Assembly (NCBI RefSeq): GCF_023702635.1
Contig: NZ_CP098455.1
Span: 1,550,001 to 1,614,000, forward strand
Source: Spongiibacter taiwanensis
Lineage (GTDB): Bacteria > Pseudomonadota > Gammaproteobacteria > Pseudomonadales > Spongiibacteraceae
Length of the DNA stretch: 64,000 nt
Direction: 5' to 3'
Shown here one piece after another: positions 19,755 to 30,300 of the stretch; position 1 is the first letter of the stretch; each line of letters begins with the position of its first letter. The notes under the pieces were generated by a model. That model worked only from the letters and a program-made list of their open reading frames with translations. It made no database searches and was not told the origin of the DNA. A program made the position numbers and the translations under genes.

Positions 19755-21748
19755 CAGGCAATTACCTCATCGCGTTTGGCCTCGGTCTCGGCCACTTCCT
19801 CAGCGGGGATGTAGTAATCCCGGTTGTAATTGAAGGTATGGATGATGGTGCCGCCAACCAGTGCCGCGAAGGACAGCCCGGCCAGCAACCACATGTGCCA
19901 GATCATGGCGAAACCAAATACCGTGGCGATACCGGCAATCACAATCCCCGCCGCGGTGTTTTTGGGCATATGGATCGGCAGGAAGCCATCCTTGGGCCGC
20001 TCAAAACCTTCGGCTTTCATTTGCCACCAGGCATCGTTGTCGTAGACCTTGGGTGTGAAAGCAAAGTTGTACTTGGGCGGCGGCGAACTAGTGGACCACT
20101 CCAGGGTGCGGCCATTCCAGGGGTCACCGGTTTCATCCCGCAGGAACTCGCGCTTGCGGTAGCTGGCGTAGAACTGCATCAGGAAGCAGAAGATACCGAT
20201 GGCCACCAGCACCGCACCGAACAGGGCGATCTGGAACCAGATCTGCAGGGACGGATCATCAAACTGGCTCATGCGGCGGGTCACCCCCATCAGGCCGAGC
20301 ACGTACAGCGGCATAAAGGCAAAGTAGAAACCCACCAGCCAGAACCAGAAGGACAGCTTGCCCCAGAATTCATCCAGCTTGTAACCGGTTACCTTGGGGT
20401 ACCAGTAAGCGATCGCGGCAAACACCCCGAACACCACCCCGCCGATAATCACGTTGTGAAAGTGGGCGATCAGGAACAGGCTGTTATGCAGCACAAAGTC
20501 CGCCGGGGGCACGGCCAGCAGCACGCCGGTCATACCGCCGATCACAAAGGTGACCATAAAGCCGATGGTCCACAGCATGGGCACATCGAATTTGATCCGG
20601 CCCCGATACATGGTGAACAGCCAGTTGAAAATCTTCGCCCCGGTGGGGATGGAGATAATCATGGTGGTGATACCAAAAAAGCTGTTCACCGTGGCGCCGC
20701 TGCCCATGGTAAAGAAGTGGTGCAGCCATACCAGGTAGGACAGGATGGTGATCACCACAGTGGCGTAAACCATGGAGGAGTATCCGAACAGGCGCTTGCC
20801 GGAATAGGTGGCGACAATCTCGGAGAACACCCCGAAGATCGGCAGAATCAGGATATATACTTCCGGGTGACCCCAAATCCAGATCAGGTTCACGTACATC
20901 ATGGCGTTGCCGCCAAGATCATTGGTGAAGAAGTTCATGTCCAGGTAGCGGTCCAGAGACAACAGCGCCAGTACCGCCGTCAACACCGGGAAGGCCGCCA
21001 CAATCAGCACGTTAGTACACAGGGCCGTCCAGGTGAACACCGGCATTTTCATCATGTTCATGCCGGGGGCGCGCATCTTGACGATGGTCACCACAAAGTT
21101 GACCCCGGAGAGCAGGGTCCCCACCCCGGCGATCTGCAAGGCCCATATATAGTAGTCCACCCCGACCCCGGGACTCTGCATGATCCCCGTTAGTGGCGGG
21201 TAGGCAAGCCAGCCCGATTTGGCGAACTCACCCACAAACAGTGAGACCATGATCAACACCGCGCCAGAGGCCGTCATCCAGAAGCTGAAGTTATTCAGGA
21301 AGGGAAAGGCCACATCCCGGGCGCCAATCTGCAGGGGCACGATGTAGTTCATCAGGCCAACTACAAAGGGCATCGCCACAAAGAAGATCATGATGACGCC
21401 GTGGGCGGTGAATATCTGATCGTAGTGATCTGGCGGCAGATACCCCGCCGAATCTCCAAAGGCGATCGCCTGCTGAATCCGCATCATCAAGGCGTCGGCA
21501 AAGCCCCGCAGCAACATCACGATACCCAGGATCATGTACATCACACCGATGCGTTTGTGGTCGATGCTGGTGATCCACTCCCGCCACAGGTAGCCCCAGA
21601 CCTTGTACTTGGTCAGCGCCACAACCAGGGCAATGCCACCGATGGCCACCATGCTAAAAGTGGCCAGAATGATCGGGTCGTGCAGCGGGATCGAGTCCCA
21701 GGTGAGCCGACCGAAAATCAGCTTGCTCAATTCAACGTTGTCAGACAT
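19754..21748 (-). CDS. cyoB: Cytochrome bo3 ubiquinol oxidase subunit I
   Basis: The 664-residue catalytic subunit carries Arg81, Asp85 and His108, equivalent to the quinol-site residues of E. coli CyoB, and heme ligand His116. It also has the CuB/Tyr crosslink motif WGHPEVY (His294, Tyr298), His343-His344 in LHHFFTMG, and the heme-ligand motif [12 protein letters not shown]. It oxidises ubiquinol, reduces oxygen to water and pumps protons. High similarity to E. coli CyoB runs through the whole length, including the [19 protein letters not shown] loop. Confidence 0.97.
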   Translation of the reverse strand: MSDNVELSKLIFGRLTWDSIPLHDPIILATFSMVAIGGIALVVALTKYKVWGYLWREWITSIDHKRIGVMYMILGIVMLLRGFADALMMRIQQAIAFGDSAGYLPPDHYDQIFTAHGVIMIFFVAMPFVVGLMNYIVPLQIGARDVAFPFLNNFSFWMTASGAVLIMVSLFVGEFAKSGWLAYPPLTGIMQSPGVGVDYYIWALQIAGVGTLLSGVNFVVTIVKMRAPGMNMMKMPVFTWTALCTNVLIVAAFPVLTAVLALLSLDRYLDMNFFTNDLGGNAMMYVNLIWIWGHPEVYILILPIFGVFSEIVATYSGKRLFGYSSMVYATVVITILSYLVWLHHFFTMGSGATVNSFFGITTMIISIPTGAKIFNWLFTMYRGRIKFDVPMLWTIGFMVTFVIGGMTGVLLAVPPADFVLHNSLFLIAHFHNVIIGGVVFGVFAAIAYWYPKVTGYKLDEFWGKLSFWFWLVGFYFAFMPLYVLGLMGVTRRMSQFDDPSLQIWFQIALFGAVLVAIGIFCFLMQFYASYRKREFLRDETGDPWNGRTLEWSTSSPPPKYNFAFTPKVYDNDAWWQMKAEGFERPKDGFLPIHMPKNTAAGIVIAGIATVFGFAMIWHMWLLAGLSFAALVGGTIIHTFNYNRDYYIPAEEVAETEAKRDEVIA

Positions 21749-21813
21749 GGGAAGTACTGGCGCCCCTTAAAATCTGTGAAAAATCTGCGCAGTTCGGCAA
21801 TCGTCCTGCGGTA

Positions 21814-22788
21814 TCAATGTGCTTTGTGACCATGGTGCTCATGCCCGTCGAAAGGGCTGTGCTTTTTGGCGTGGCCCTTGTGCCCTGCCATCATGTCCTT
21901 CATACACATCGTGCCCGGGTCGACGCAGCGGTTGAGAATCTTGTCGTAGAGCTCGGGCATGATGTCGGTGTAGTAGGCCACTGGGTGATATTCGCTGGGC
22001 TTTTCCAGCGCCTTGTAGGTTTCGTAGCTCAGGGCCTCGCCCTCACTGCGCACCTTGGCCACCCACTGGTCAAACTTGGCCTCAGACTTCCCGAGGAAGG
22101 TAAAGCGCATGCCGTTAAAGCCGGCCCCGGAATAGTTGGCGGAGAAGCCTTCGTAACTGCCTACTTCGTTAATCACCGCGTGCAGCTGGGTCTCCATGCC
22201 GCCCATGGCATAAATCTGCCCCGCCAATGCCGGAATATAGAAGGAGTTCATCATGGTGGTGGCGGTGATCTTGAACTGGATCGGCCGGTCCACCGGCGCC
22301 GCCAGCTCGTTGACCGTGGCAATGCCGTACTCGGGGTAGAAGAACAACCATTTCCAGTCCATGGCGACCACTTCTACCACCAAGGTTTCGACCCCCTCGG
22401 GGATGGGCTGCTTCTCGGCGATACGCTCTAGCGGCCGATAGGGATCAAGTTTGTGGGTGCTCACCCAGGTGAGGGCGCCCAGGGCAATGATGATGGCCAG
22501 CGGCGCAGCCCAGATCACCAGCTCCAGCTTGGTGGAGTGATCCCAGTCGGGCGAATAGGTCGCATCCCGGTTGGAGCTGCGGTAGCGCCAGGCAAACAGC
22601 AGGGTCATCACAATGACCGGCACCACAATCAGCAGCATCAGGATGGTGGCCCAGATAATCAGGTCGGCCTGCTGGGCGGCAATATCGCCTGAGGGCGACA
22701 TAACCACCCAGTCGCAGCCCGGCAACAGAACCGCTGCGGCGGCGAGCGGCAGGGCTTTTTTCAGCGAAGGAGAGGGTAAAATCGACAT
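21814..22788 (-). CDS. cyoA: Cytochrome bo3 ubiquinol oxidase subunit II
   Basis: From the ATG at 22788 the product is 324 residues with a lipoprotein signal ending LLPGC (Cys25, as in E. coli CyoA); a TTG four codons upstream is less likely. Two membrane helices precede a periplasmic cupredoxin-like domain. The CuA cysteines of cytochrome c oxidases are absent, and the region reads YSGAGFNGMRF as in quinol oxidases. A C-terminal His-rich tail (HAKKHSPFDGHEHHGHKAH) could bind metal. It is the first gene of cyoABCD. Confidence 0.95.
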   Translation of the reverse strand: MSILPSPSLKKALPLAAAAVLLPGCDWVVMSPSGDIAAQQADLIIWATILMLLIVVPVIVMTLLFAWRYRSSNRDATYSPDWDHSTKLELVIWAAPLAIIIALGALTWVSTHKLDPYRPLERIAEKQPIPEGVETLVVEVVAMDWKWLFFYPEYGIATVNELAAPVDRPIQFKITATTMMNSFYIPALAGQIYAMGGMETQLHAVINEVGSYEGFSANYSGAGFNGMRFTFLGKSEAKFDQWVAKVRSEGEALSYETYKALEKPSEYHPVAYYTDIMPELYDKILNRCVDPGTMCMKDMMAGHKGHAKKHSPFDGHEHHGHKAH

Positions 22789-22856
22789 TAGCGCTCGCAA
22801 ATCCGGCTATTGAATTCGGATGCAGACTTTAAGCGAAAGCAACACCTGTTTGAATT

Positions 22857-22869
22857 GGACAATTTGTCC
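22857..22869. promoter_or_regulatory. Perfect palindrome in the cyoA / MFS divergent promoter region
   Basis: GGACAATTTGTCC has 6-bp arms around a single central T. It lies about 70 bp upstream of cyoA and 70 bp upstream of the divergent transporter gene. Position and symmetry suggest an operator; I do not recognise the binding protein. Confidence 0.4.
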
Positions 22870-22940
22870 TATGGTTGCACTGAGGCAAAGCGAGTAGTCT
22901 TGCCCCACTTTGTGATGAACTACCCGGAAGAACTCCGCGC

Positions 22941-24260
22941 ATGGCCAATGTAAGCACACCGCAATCCCACCACACCGATATGCAAACCCCCGCCGGGCAC
23001 TCACCCCTGGCCCCCGCAGAAATCGCGGTGGGAGTTACCATCGGTCGCGCCTCCGAGCACTTTGACTTTTTCGTGTTCGGCATCGCCTGTGTACTGGTGT
23101 TCCCCGGTGTGTTCTTCCCCTTCACCGACCGGCTGGACGGCACCCTCTACAGCTTTGCCATTTTCGCCATGGCCTTTGTGTCCCGGCCCTTCGGTACCGC
23201 CCTGTTTATGGCGATACAACGCCACTGGGGACGCAGTGTCAAACTCAGTTCTTCGCTGTTTTTGCTGGGCACCGCCACCGCCGGCATCGCCTTTCTGCCC
23301 GGCTACGAGACACTGGGCGGTTGGTCGATCTTCCTGCTGGCCCTGTTCCGCACTCTACAAGGCATTGCCCTGGGCGGTTCCTGGGACGGCCTGCCCTCGC
23401 TGCTTGCCCTGAACGCTCCGAAGGCCAAACGCAACTGGTACACCATGTTCGGCCAGTTAGGCGCGCCAATGGGTTTCCTGCTGGCCAACCTGTTGTTCTT
23501 CTATCTAGTCAGTGCGGTCAGCGCCGAGGACTTTCAGGCCTGGGCATGGCGCTACCCCTTCTTTGTGGCCTTTGCCATCAACGTGGTCGCCCTGTTCGCC
23601 CGCCTGCGCCTGGTGCTGACGGAAGAATATACCCTGGCCCTGGAAGAGAGTGCGCTGAACCCGGTAAGCACCCAGGAACTGCTCGACAAGCAAGGGCCCC
23701 ATATTTTCCTGGGCGCCTTCGCCGCGCTGTCCAGCTATGCCCTGTTCCACATTGTGACCATCTTTCCCCTGTCATGGATTTCCATTAATGCCTCCCAGGA
23801 AATCCACCGGGTGCTGTACATCCAGATTTTCGGTGCCGTGGTCGGTTTTGTGGCGACCCTGGCCTCGGGCCTGATCGCCAACCGCATCGGCAAGCGCAAT
23901 ACCGTAGGCTTGATGGCGGTGCTGATCGGGGTGTTTGCCATCCTTTCCCCCCTGTTGATGAGCGGCTCACCCGCCCTGCAAAACACCTTTATTCTGCTGG
24001 GCTTTGCCCTGCTGGGCGTGTCCTACGGCCAGTCTGCCGGCACCGTAACCGCCAAACTGGAGCGCCGCTACCGTTACGCCGGCGCCGCCCTTACCTCCGA
24101 CTTTGCCTGGCTGTTTGGCGCCGCCTTTGCCCCCCTGATCGCGCTGGGCGTATCCGTTCATTTTGGTCTGGCCGCAGTGAGTCTCTACCTGTTGTCTGGC
24201 ACCATCTGTACGCTGCTGGCCCTGCGTATCAGCCGGTCACTGGAAGGGCAGGCCCAGTAA
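22941..24260 (+). CDS. MFS transporter, metabolite:H+ symporter type
   Basis: The 439-residue product has about 12 membrane helices. It opens with ASEHFDFFVFGIACVLVFP, has the MFS loop motif region AMAFVSRPFGTALF followed by a WGRS turn, and LFRTLQGIALGGSWDGLPSLL in helix 4. This order resembles the metabolite:H+ symporter group (ProP, KgtP, ShiA), although the second loop reads RHWGRSVK in place of the usual DRxGRK form. The substrate, probably a small organic acid or osmolyte, is not determined. It is divergent from cyoA, with a strong terminator just after its stop. Confidence 0.85.
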   Translation: MANVSTPQSHHTDMQTPAGHSPLAPAEIAVGVTIGRASEHFDFFVFGIACVLVFPGVFFPFTDRLDGTLYSFAIFAMAFVSRPFGTALFMAIQRHWGRSVKLSSSLFLLGTATAGIAFLPGYETLGGWSIFLLALFRTLQGIALGGSWDGLPSLLALNAPKAKRNWYTMFGQLGAPMGFLLANLLFFYLVSAVSAEDFQAWAWRYPFFVAFAINVVALFARLRLVLTEEYTLALEESALNPVSTQELLDKQGPHIFLGAFAALSSYALFHIVTIFPLSWISINASQEIHRVLYIQIFGAVVGFVATLASGLIANRIGKRNTVGLMAVLIGVFAILSPLLMSGSPALQNTFILLGFALLGVSYGQSAGTVTAKLERRYRYAGAALTSDFAWLFGAAFAPLIALGVSVHFGLAAVSLYLLSGTICTLLALRISRSLEGQAQ

Positions 24261-24285
24261 ACCTTACCACCTGCCCCACAAACAA

Positions 24286-24318
24286 AAACGCCAGCACGCT
24301 AAACACGTGCTGGCGTTT
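24286..24318. terminator. Bidirectional terminator between MFS and TonB-receptor genes
   Basis: A perfect 13-bp stem (AAACGCCAGCACG and CGTGCTGGCGTTT) encloses a 7-base loop, with A- and T-rich flanks. It lies between two convergent stops and can serve both strands. Confidence 0.85.
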
Positions 24319-24337
24319 GACGTTTTACCTGCCAGAA

Positions 24338-26551
24338 TTAAAAGCGATACTCCGCTGCAACACCGAAAGTCCGGGGCGGCGCGGCTGACACTGCATCCCC
24401 TGCAGCAGAGCTGTTGCCGTAATAGGAGTACTCCTCGTCCATCAGGTTTTTCACGAAGAATTTAAATTTCCACTCCTCATCAGCGGTGGTGAAGCTGAGG
24501 TCGGCGTTGACCAGTTCGTAGGACGGCTGCTCATGGCGATTTTCAGGCTCCCAGAAGTAACCGTCGTTGTAATAGTAATTCGCGCTGGCAACCACCTCGC
24601 CCGCGGCCACCTGCCAGGCGTAGCTCACCCCAAAATTAAAGGTGAAATCCGGTGTGCGGATCACCTTGTTGCCGGACAGATCCGCTGAGGACTGGGCGTT
24701 GCCACCGATACCGATCGGGGTGTTGACCGTGCCATCCGGGTAATCCGTGTACTCGCTCTCGGTCACCGACAAACCTGCGGTCAGGGTCAAGGCCTCGCTC
24801 ACCAGCCACAGAGCATCCAGCTCCAGACCGTAGATCTCGGCGGCTGCCGCGTTGACCAGGAAGGCCGAGCCCTGCTCTACCCGTTGCAGCTGCACGTCTT
24901 TGTAGTCGTAGAAAAATACCGAGCCGTTCAAGCGCAGGCTGGACGCCAACAGATCTGACTTAAAGCCCACTTCATAGGCATCCAGGGTTTCGGGGTCCAC
25001 CGGATCAGCCGGAAAGCCCGCCAGGTTGTAGACGCCGCTCTTGAAGCCACGGCTGATGCTAGCAAACAGCAGCATATCGTCATTGAGCTGATGATCCAGG
25101 GACACCCGCCAAGTGGGCTCGACCCAATCCTCCTCCAGCTCGTCGGTGACGGTGTAATAGCCAACCGGCATCATTGAGCCATCGGCATTGTAGAAGGTCA
25201 GGTCGGCGTCCAGCTTCCGCTCATCTTTGGTGCCGCGCACGCCCAAAGTCAACTTGGTTGTGTCGGTCAGCAGGTAGTCCCCCTGCAAGAACACCGAATA
25301 GGAGGTGGTGTCCTGAGCGTTGGTGGAGGTCAGGAAGGGCGAGGGCATGCCGACCACGTAAAGTTCAAAGGGTGCGTAATCGGCGGTGGAGTCCATGTAA
25401 AAGAACCCCACTATCCAGTTAAAGGGCCCATCATTGGTGGAGGTCAACTGGAACTCCTGGGTGACCGTCTCGGTGGTATAGCTCAAGTCAGCAGACTGGA
25501 ATAACAGCGCCGAGGCATCGACATCCATAAACTGCTCGATGTCGTTGTCCTGCCAGGCGCTAATGCTAAGCAGATCAAAATGCTCGAAGCTGTGGCTAAC
25601 ATGGAGTGAAACGCCGGAATCTTCCGCGTTTGAAAAAACGTCCTTTTCCGTGGCCACGTCGTACCAATCGCCGGTGTACCTGGAGGCATTCTGAGCCGCA
25701 AAGGCGCCGCAGGTGGCCGGGTCAGGGTTGGGCCCCGCGAGGCAGCCCTGGTAATAGACCGCGCCATCAGCACCAAGGAACCCCGGCGCCACCTGCCGCG
25801 CCATCCCGATATCCCCCTCACTGTCGGTATAACTCAGACCCAGTTTTATTTCGGTTTTGTCCGAGGGCATCAGCAAAAACTTGCTGCGCAAGGCGGTGGT
25901 ACTGGCCAGGTTGACATCATTACCGGTGACCCGGTTTTTCCCCCATCCTTTGTCCTGATCTTCGTACAACACCGCCAAATCTGCCGCCAGGGTGTCACTG
26001 AGGGGGCCTGTAATGTAGAGCTTGCTACCGACGGTGTTGTAGTTGCCGATGGAGCCTTCCAATTTACCGCCAAACTCCGTTGAGGGGTCTTTGGTAATCA
26101 CATGAATCAAACCGCCGGTGGCATTGCGGCCAAACAGCGTCCCCTGAGGGCCTTTCAAGACCTCTATGCGCTCGACATTATTAAACGACATGGTATTGGA
26201 GCGGGTGGTTGGCGAGTAAACACCATCGACATACATGGCAATACTGCTTTCGTCCCCCGCCGCTGCTGACTGGGTGCCCACGCCGCGCAGATACGGCGTG
26301 CTGGAGCTGGTCTGTCGCCCCGCCTGCAGGCCCGGTGTGACGATACTGAGATCGTCGGTGGTGGTGATGCCTTTTTGCTCCAGGGTGGCGGCGGTAAAAG
26401 CGGAGATTGCGACCGGCACTTCTTGTTGATTCTCTGCCCGCTTCTGGGCCGTCACTACAACCTCTTCTAACACCGGACCTGCGTTGACCGCAGTGACAGG
26501 GAACAGGAGCAGCCAAGCACGACAAAATGACGAATACCGTTTCGTTTTCAT
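24338..26551 (-). CDS. TonB-dependent outer-membrane receptor
   Basis: From the ATG of MKTKRYSSF the product is 737 residues; GGAG lies about 11 bases before it, and a TTG three codons upstream is an alternative. A signal peptide ending near VNA is followed by a TonB box (EEVVVTAQKRAEN) and a plug domain with MYVDGVY, VERIEVLKGPQGTLFGRNATGG. A 22-strand-type barrel ends in FGVAAEYRF. This plug wording is typical of the large receptor group of marine proteobacteria that use diverse ligands. An 11-residue spacing of two cysteines (GCLAGPNPDPATCG) suggests a disulfide loop. No metabolic gene nearby reveals the ligand. Confidence 0.92.
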   Translation of the reverse strand: MKTKRYSSFCRAWLLLFPVTAVNAGPVLEEVVVTAQKRAENQQEVPVAISAFTAATLEQKGITTTDDLSIVTPGLQAGRQTSSSTPYLRGVGTQSAAAGDESSIAMYVDGVYSPTTRSNTMSFNNVERIEVLKGPQGTLFGRNATGGLIHVITKDPSTEFGGKLEGSIGNYNTVGSKLYITGPLSDTLAADLAVLYEDQDKGWGKNRVTGNDVNLASTTALRSKFLLMPSDKTEIKLGLSYTDSEGDIGMARQVAPGFLGADGAVYYQGCLAGPNPDPATCGAFAAQNASRYTGDWYDVATEKDVFSNAEDSGVSLHVSHSFEHFDLLSISAWQDNDIEQFMDVDASALLFQSADLSYTTETVTQEFQLTSTNDGPFNWIVGFFYMDSTADYAPFELYVVGMPSPFLTSTNAQDTTSYSVFLQGDYLLTDTTKLTLGVRGTKDERKLDADLTFYNADGSMMPVGYYTVTDELEEDWVEPTWRVSLDHQLNDDMLLFASISRGFKSGVYNLAGFPADPVDPETLDAYEVGFKSDLLASSLRLNGSVFFYDYKDVQLQRVEQGSAFLVNAAAAEIYGLELDALWLVSEALTLTAGLSVTESEYTDYPDGTVNTPIGIGGNAQSSADLSGNKVIRTPDFTFNFGVSYAWQVAAGEVVASANYYYNDGYFWEPENRHEQPSYELVNADLSFTTADEEWKFKFFVKNLMDEEYSYYGNSSAAGDAVSAAPPRTFGVAAEYRF

Positions 26552-26976
26552 GTAGATCAATTCTCCAGCAATTATGATTTTTATTTCGATAGTTGCATTG
26601 CGAACGGGGACCGCTACGTCACAAAGTCAACTATCTTATGGCATAACCTTACTGTTATTTTCTACGCTGCAAGCCGGGTATCGTCGTCTGAAACGACGAT
26701 ATAAAACACGCCAACCACACCGCTTTCAAAAATTTCAGCCCACTACTTTTCACTAGAAAAGAAGTGCGTATTTGTGCTCCTCGAAACTATTTTCCCACAC
26801 GACATCACCGGCCTTCTTTTGAATCCCGCCTTGACCCCAACACGGCGCCCAGACACACTAGCTCGCGCCGGGCAACACAAAGTTACTTTTTTGATGATTT
26901 GCGTTAAAGCAGGTCAATCAAGCGCCGCCCTCCCAGGCAGTACCGCCCGCGGAAAGTTTGACTGGAGAAAAGGACG
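26552..26976. other. Divergent regulatory region of receptor and receiver genes
   Basis: This 425-base AT-richer stretch holds no gene. An 8-bp inverted pair, GATAGTTG (26588-26595) and CAACTATC (26628-26635), lies just upstream of the receptor gene. A hairpin is present at 26679-26701. Nothing recognisable was seen from about 26760 to 26950. Confidence 0.5.
26679..26701. promoter_or_regulatory. Perfect 9-bp inverted repeat
   Basis: TATCGTCGT and ACGACGATA flank CTGAA. There is no T-run after it on either strand, so an operator is more likely than a terminator. It lies about 130 bp upstream of the TonB-receptor start. Confidence 0.4.
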
Positions 26977-27384
26977 TTGAAGAAAGTTAAACAAGCCCTG
27001 CTCATCGATGATGTGAAGACCAGTCGCTATCTCAACCGACTGGTGCTCACCCAGTCCGGTGTGGCACACAACATTGTCGAGATGACAAACGCGCACGACA
27101 CTCTGGACTACCTGGTCACACCAACTGAGCTGGGCTACCCCACACCTGAGCTGATTATGTTAGAGCTGGCATTGGCAGACGGGAGCAGCTGGGATTTTTT
27201 GGACAGCTTCGCCGAGTTGCCCGAAGAGTGTACTTACAAAAGCATTATCTGCGTGCTGAGCGATGCGAATATCCAGGAAAATTTGCAGCGTGCCAGAGGC
27301 AACAAATGGGTGAAGCATTTCATCACCAAACCCCTCACCCTGGGCAAAATCGCGAATATCATGACCGCTAACTTCAATCGCTAA
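26977..27384 (+). CDS. Single-domain receiver protein lacking the phosphoacceptor Asp
   Basis: The 135-residue product is a lone CheY-like receiver. The acidic pair Asp11-Asp12 (LLIDDVKTSR), a Ser at the Thr/Ser position (VLSD, Ser95) and Lys118 (FITKPLT) are in place. The phosphorylation site reads MLELALADG, with Glu63 where Asp is expected. It starts at a TTG preceded by AAGGACG. It converges on the hybrid kinase gene with only 7 bases between stops. A Glu at this site often mimics the phosphorylated state, so it may act constitutively or as a binding partner of the kinase. Confidence 0.8.
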   Translation: MKKVKQALLIDDVKTSRYLNRLVLTQSGVAHNIVEMTNAHDTLDYLVTPTELGYPTPELIMLELALADGSSWDFLDSFAELPEECTYKSIICVLSDANIQENLQRARGNKWVKHFITKPLTLGKIANIMTANFNR

Positions 27385-27391
27385 GCGCGTA

Positions 27392-30300
27392 TCAGATCAC
27401 GTCCGCTAAACAGAACCGCCGCACCGTGTCGACCAGCTCTGCCCGCTGAAACGGCTTACCAAAATGACCGTTCATGCCCGCATCAAGGCAGGCCTGAACC
27501 TCCTCTGCCATCACATTGGCCGTCATCGCCACAATGGGCAAGTTGGCAAACCTGGGGTTGCGCCGAATCATGCGGGTGGCCTCGACCCCGTTGGTGCCCG
27601 GCATTTGCATATCCATAAAGACCAGGTCGAACTCTGCCGCCGACTCAAGCAAGGCCAGGGCCTGCTCGGCACTCGCAGCACACTCAACCTCGGCGCCCTC
27701 CATCATCAGCGACTGTTCTGCCACCACCCGATTCACCGGCATATCATCTACCACTAGCACCCGAATGCCGGCCAGCGGCAAGCCCGACTCGAGGGACGAA
27801 GGCACAGCGGCTTTGGCCGTCGCGCCCATAGTTTCCCGCAGGCGCGCAATCAATTGCCCCGGCGTGTAGGGCAGCGCCATTGTGGTGGCTACCTCTGCCA
27901 GCGCCGGCAACCGGGACGCCCCCAGAGCGGCCGATCGGATCAGCAAGGCCGGCAACCGATGACTGGAAAGCGCCGACGCGACCACCTTCGCCGCCTCATT
28001 ACCGAAGGCGCGGCCCGCAACGACCACGGCAATATCGAGGTTATTTGGCGCCGCGCCCAGAAATGCCACCACACCAGCAGCGTCGGTACGCACCACCTCC
28101 AGGCCAGTTTGGCCCAGGTCCTTGGCAACACAATCGCCCAGCAAATCTGCCTCGGCCACCAGCAGCGCCCGGGTACCCGCCAGTAAGTCGGACGTCACCT
28201 GAACTGGCCTGGACGCGCCAGGCAACGCCAGAGCCACCCGAAAACAGCTGCCTTTACCCAATTGGCTGGTTACCGAAATGGTCCCACCCATCAGCTCAAC
28301 CAGCCGCTGACTGATCGCCAAACCAAGGCCGCTGCCGCCATAACGGCGAGAGGTGCTGTGGCTCGCTTGCTCAAAGCCACCAAAAATCCGAGCCAGGAAA
28401 TCTTTGCCCATGCCGACGCCGGTGTCCTCAATCTCCATTGCCACAGCGAGCCGCTCACCGGGCAGCCGCTGGGTTTCCACCCGCACGGACACGTAGCCCT
28501 CGTCGGTAAATTTAATGGCATTGCCGATGAGGTTAACCAGCACTTGCTTGATCCGCAGATCGTCCCCTCGCACGGTTTCGGGCAAGTCAAAGGGCAACTC
28601 AAAAAACAGCTCGAAGGATTTATCCTGCATGTTGCCGGACAGGATGGTCGCGACCTCCTCCAGCATGGCCTCCAGGTTGAATTCCCGCTCACTCAGCGCC
28701 AGTTTGCCCGCTTCGATTTTGGAGAAATCCAGAATGTCGTTGAGCAACAACAGCAACGAACTGGCCGCCACATGGGCCTTGTCCACATAGTCTCGCTGCT
28801 GGGTGTTGAGGGCGTTATGCTGCAGCAGGCTCAACATGCCCAGCACCGAATTCATCGGGGTGCGTATTTCGTGACTCATGTTGGCCAGAAAGCTGGATTT
28901 TGCCGCGCTGGCGGCGTCGGATTGCGCTTTGGCCACGCGCAAATTTTGCTCCAGTTCCACCTCAGCGGTGATATCGCGGTTAAAGCCAGTGATCTTTTGC
29001 ACCTCGCCAGACTTATCTCTCAGCACCATGCCGCCGGCCTGAATGACCCGGCCTCGGCCTGAGGGCAAATCCAGGCGGAACTCGGGAGCGAAATCCCGCC
29101 GTCCTGACAACGCATCGTCCAGATGCTGTACGACCAGCTCCCGGTCCTGCTCGGCGACCCGGGAAATCCAGTGTTCATAATTCAGGCCATTGCCAGCGAG
29201 GGATTTCGGCTGTTCGTACAGCTCGAACATTTTGTCGTTCCAATCCAGGGCATCATCGCCGGGATACCAGGTCCACACCCCCAAGTGGGCCACCTCGGAG
29301 GCAATCGACAACTTACTCAGGGCCGCTTGCAGCTCCTGCTGAGACTCCTGTTGCTGCGTAATATCCAGGGCAATCAGCAAATAACCGACAACCCCTCCCT
29401 CGCCATCACGAATTGCACTGAGCATCAGTTGCGCCGGCAACAGCCGACCACTCTTGCGTCGTAATTGAGACTCGCAAATCTCGGCCTTGCCGGCATCCGC
29501 GCCGAACACCAGCGCCGCCAAGGGTGGCAAATCCAGGCCCTCACTGGCGCGCACCTCCGCCTGCATTTGTGCCAATGCCGCGGGGTCGACCAGATCGGTC
29601 AGCGACAGCTTTCCGACCGCCTCACTGTCGTGATAGCCCATCAGGTTGACCGCGCCCGAATTGAACACGGTAACGCGACCCTCACTGTCACTGGCCACCA
29701 CGGCCACTTGGGTCGCCGCATCCATAATGCTGCCTAACAGCCGGTTGAGTTGGCTCAACTCCACGGTGCGGGCGGCCACCTGGCGCTCCAGGCGCTCGTT
29801 AATTTCTCTGATACTGGCATCGAGCTGCTTCTGCTTGGCAATATCCCGCACCGTCAGCGACAGTGTCAGCGGGCCTTTGCTCTGGCTGCGCACCACCGAC
29901 GGGCTGATTTCAACAGGAACCCGTCCGCCAAACTTGGTCTGCCATTGGCCTTCGACACCGTCCGGTTCGCTGTCCACTCGGGCGAGAGTGTCCTCAATCA
30001 ATGATGAGATAAGCCCCTTCTGATCGACCAGATCGGCGAGATCATGGCCCACCGCATCCGCTTTGCTATACCCCAGCATCAGCTCTGCGCCCCGGTTCCA
30101 ACTCAGCACGGTACCCGCTGGGCTAACCGAGATAATGGCATCGGCGGAGCTCTCCACCAGGCTGGCCAAATTCTGCTCTTCTGCCCGAATCCGCCGGTGA
30201 TTCTCCCGGGTTTTGCTGATCGAACCCGCCAGCAGTGCGAGCAATAGCGACACCACCCCACCGATGGCAAATACTGCCAGCGGCGAATTTAATGCCAGCG

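Noticed and set aside
19838-21193. 451-codon plus-strand frame
   Set aside because: Antisense shadow of cyoB, which is certain on the other strand.
23397-23420. A stretch in the MFS gene resembling the tandem-repeat core motif
   Set aside because: It lies in conserved coding sequence of the transporter and matches only a few bases.
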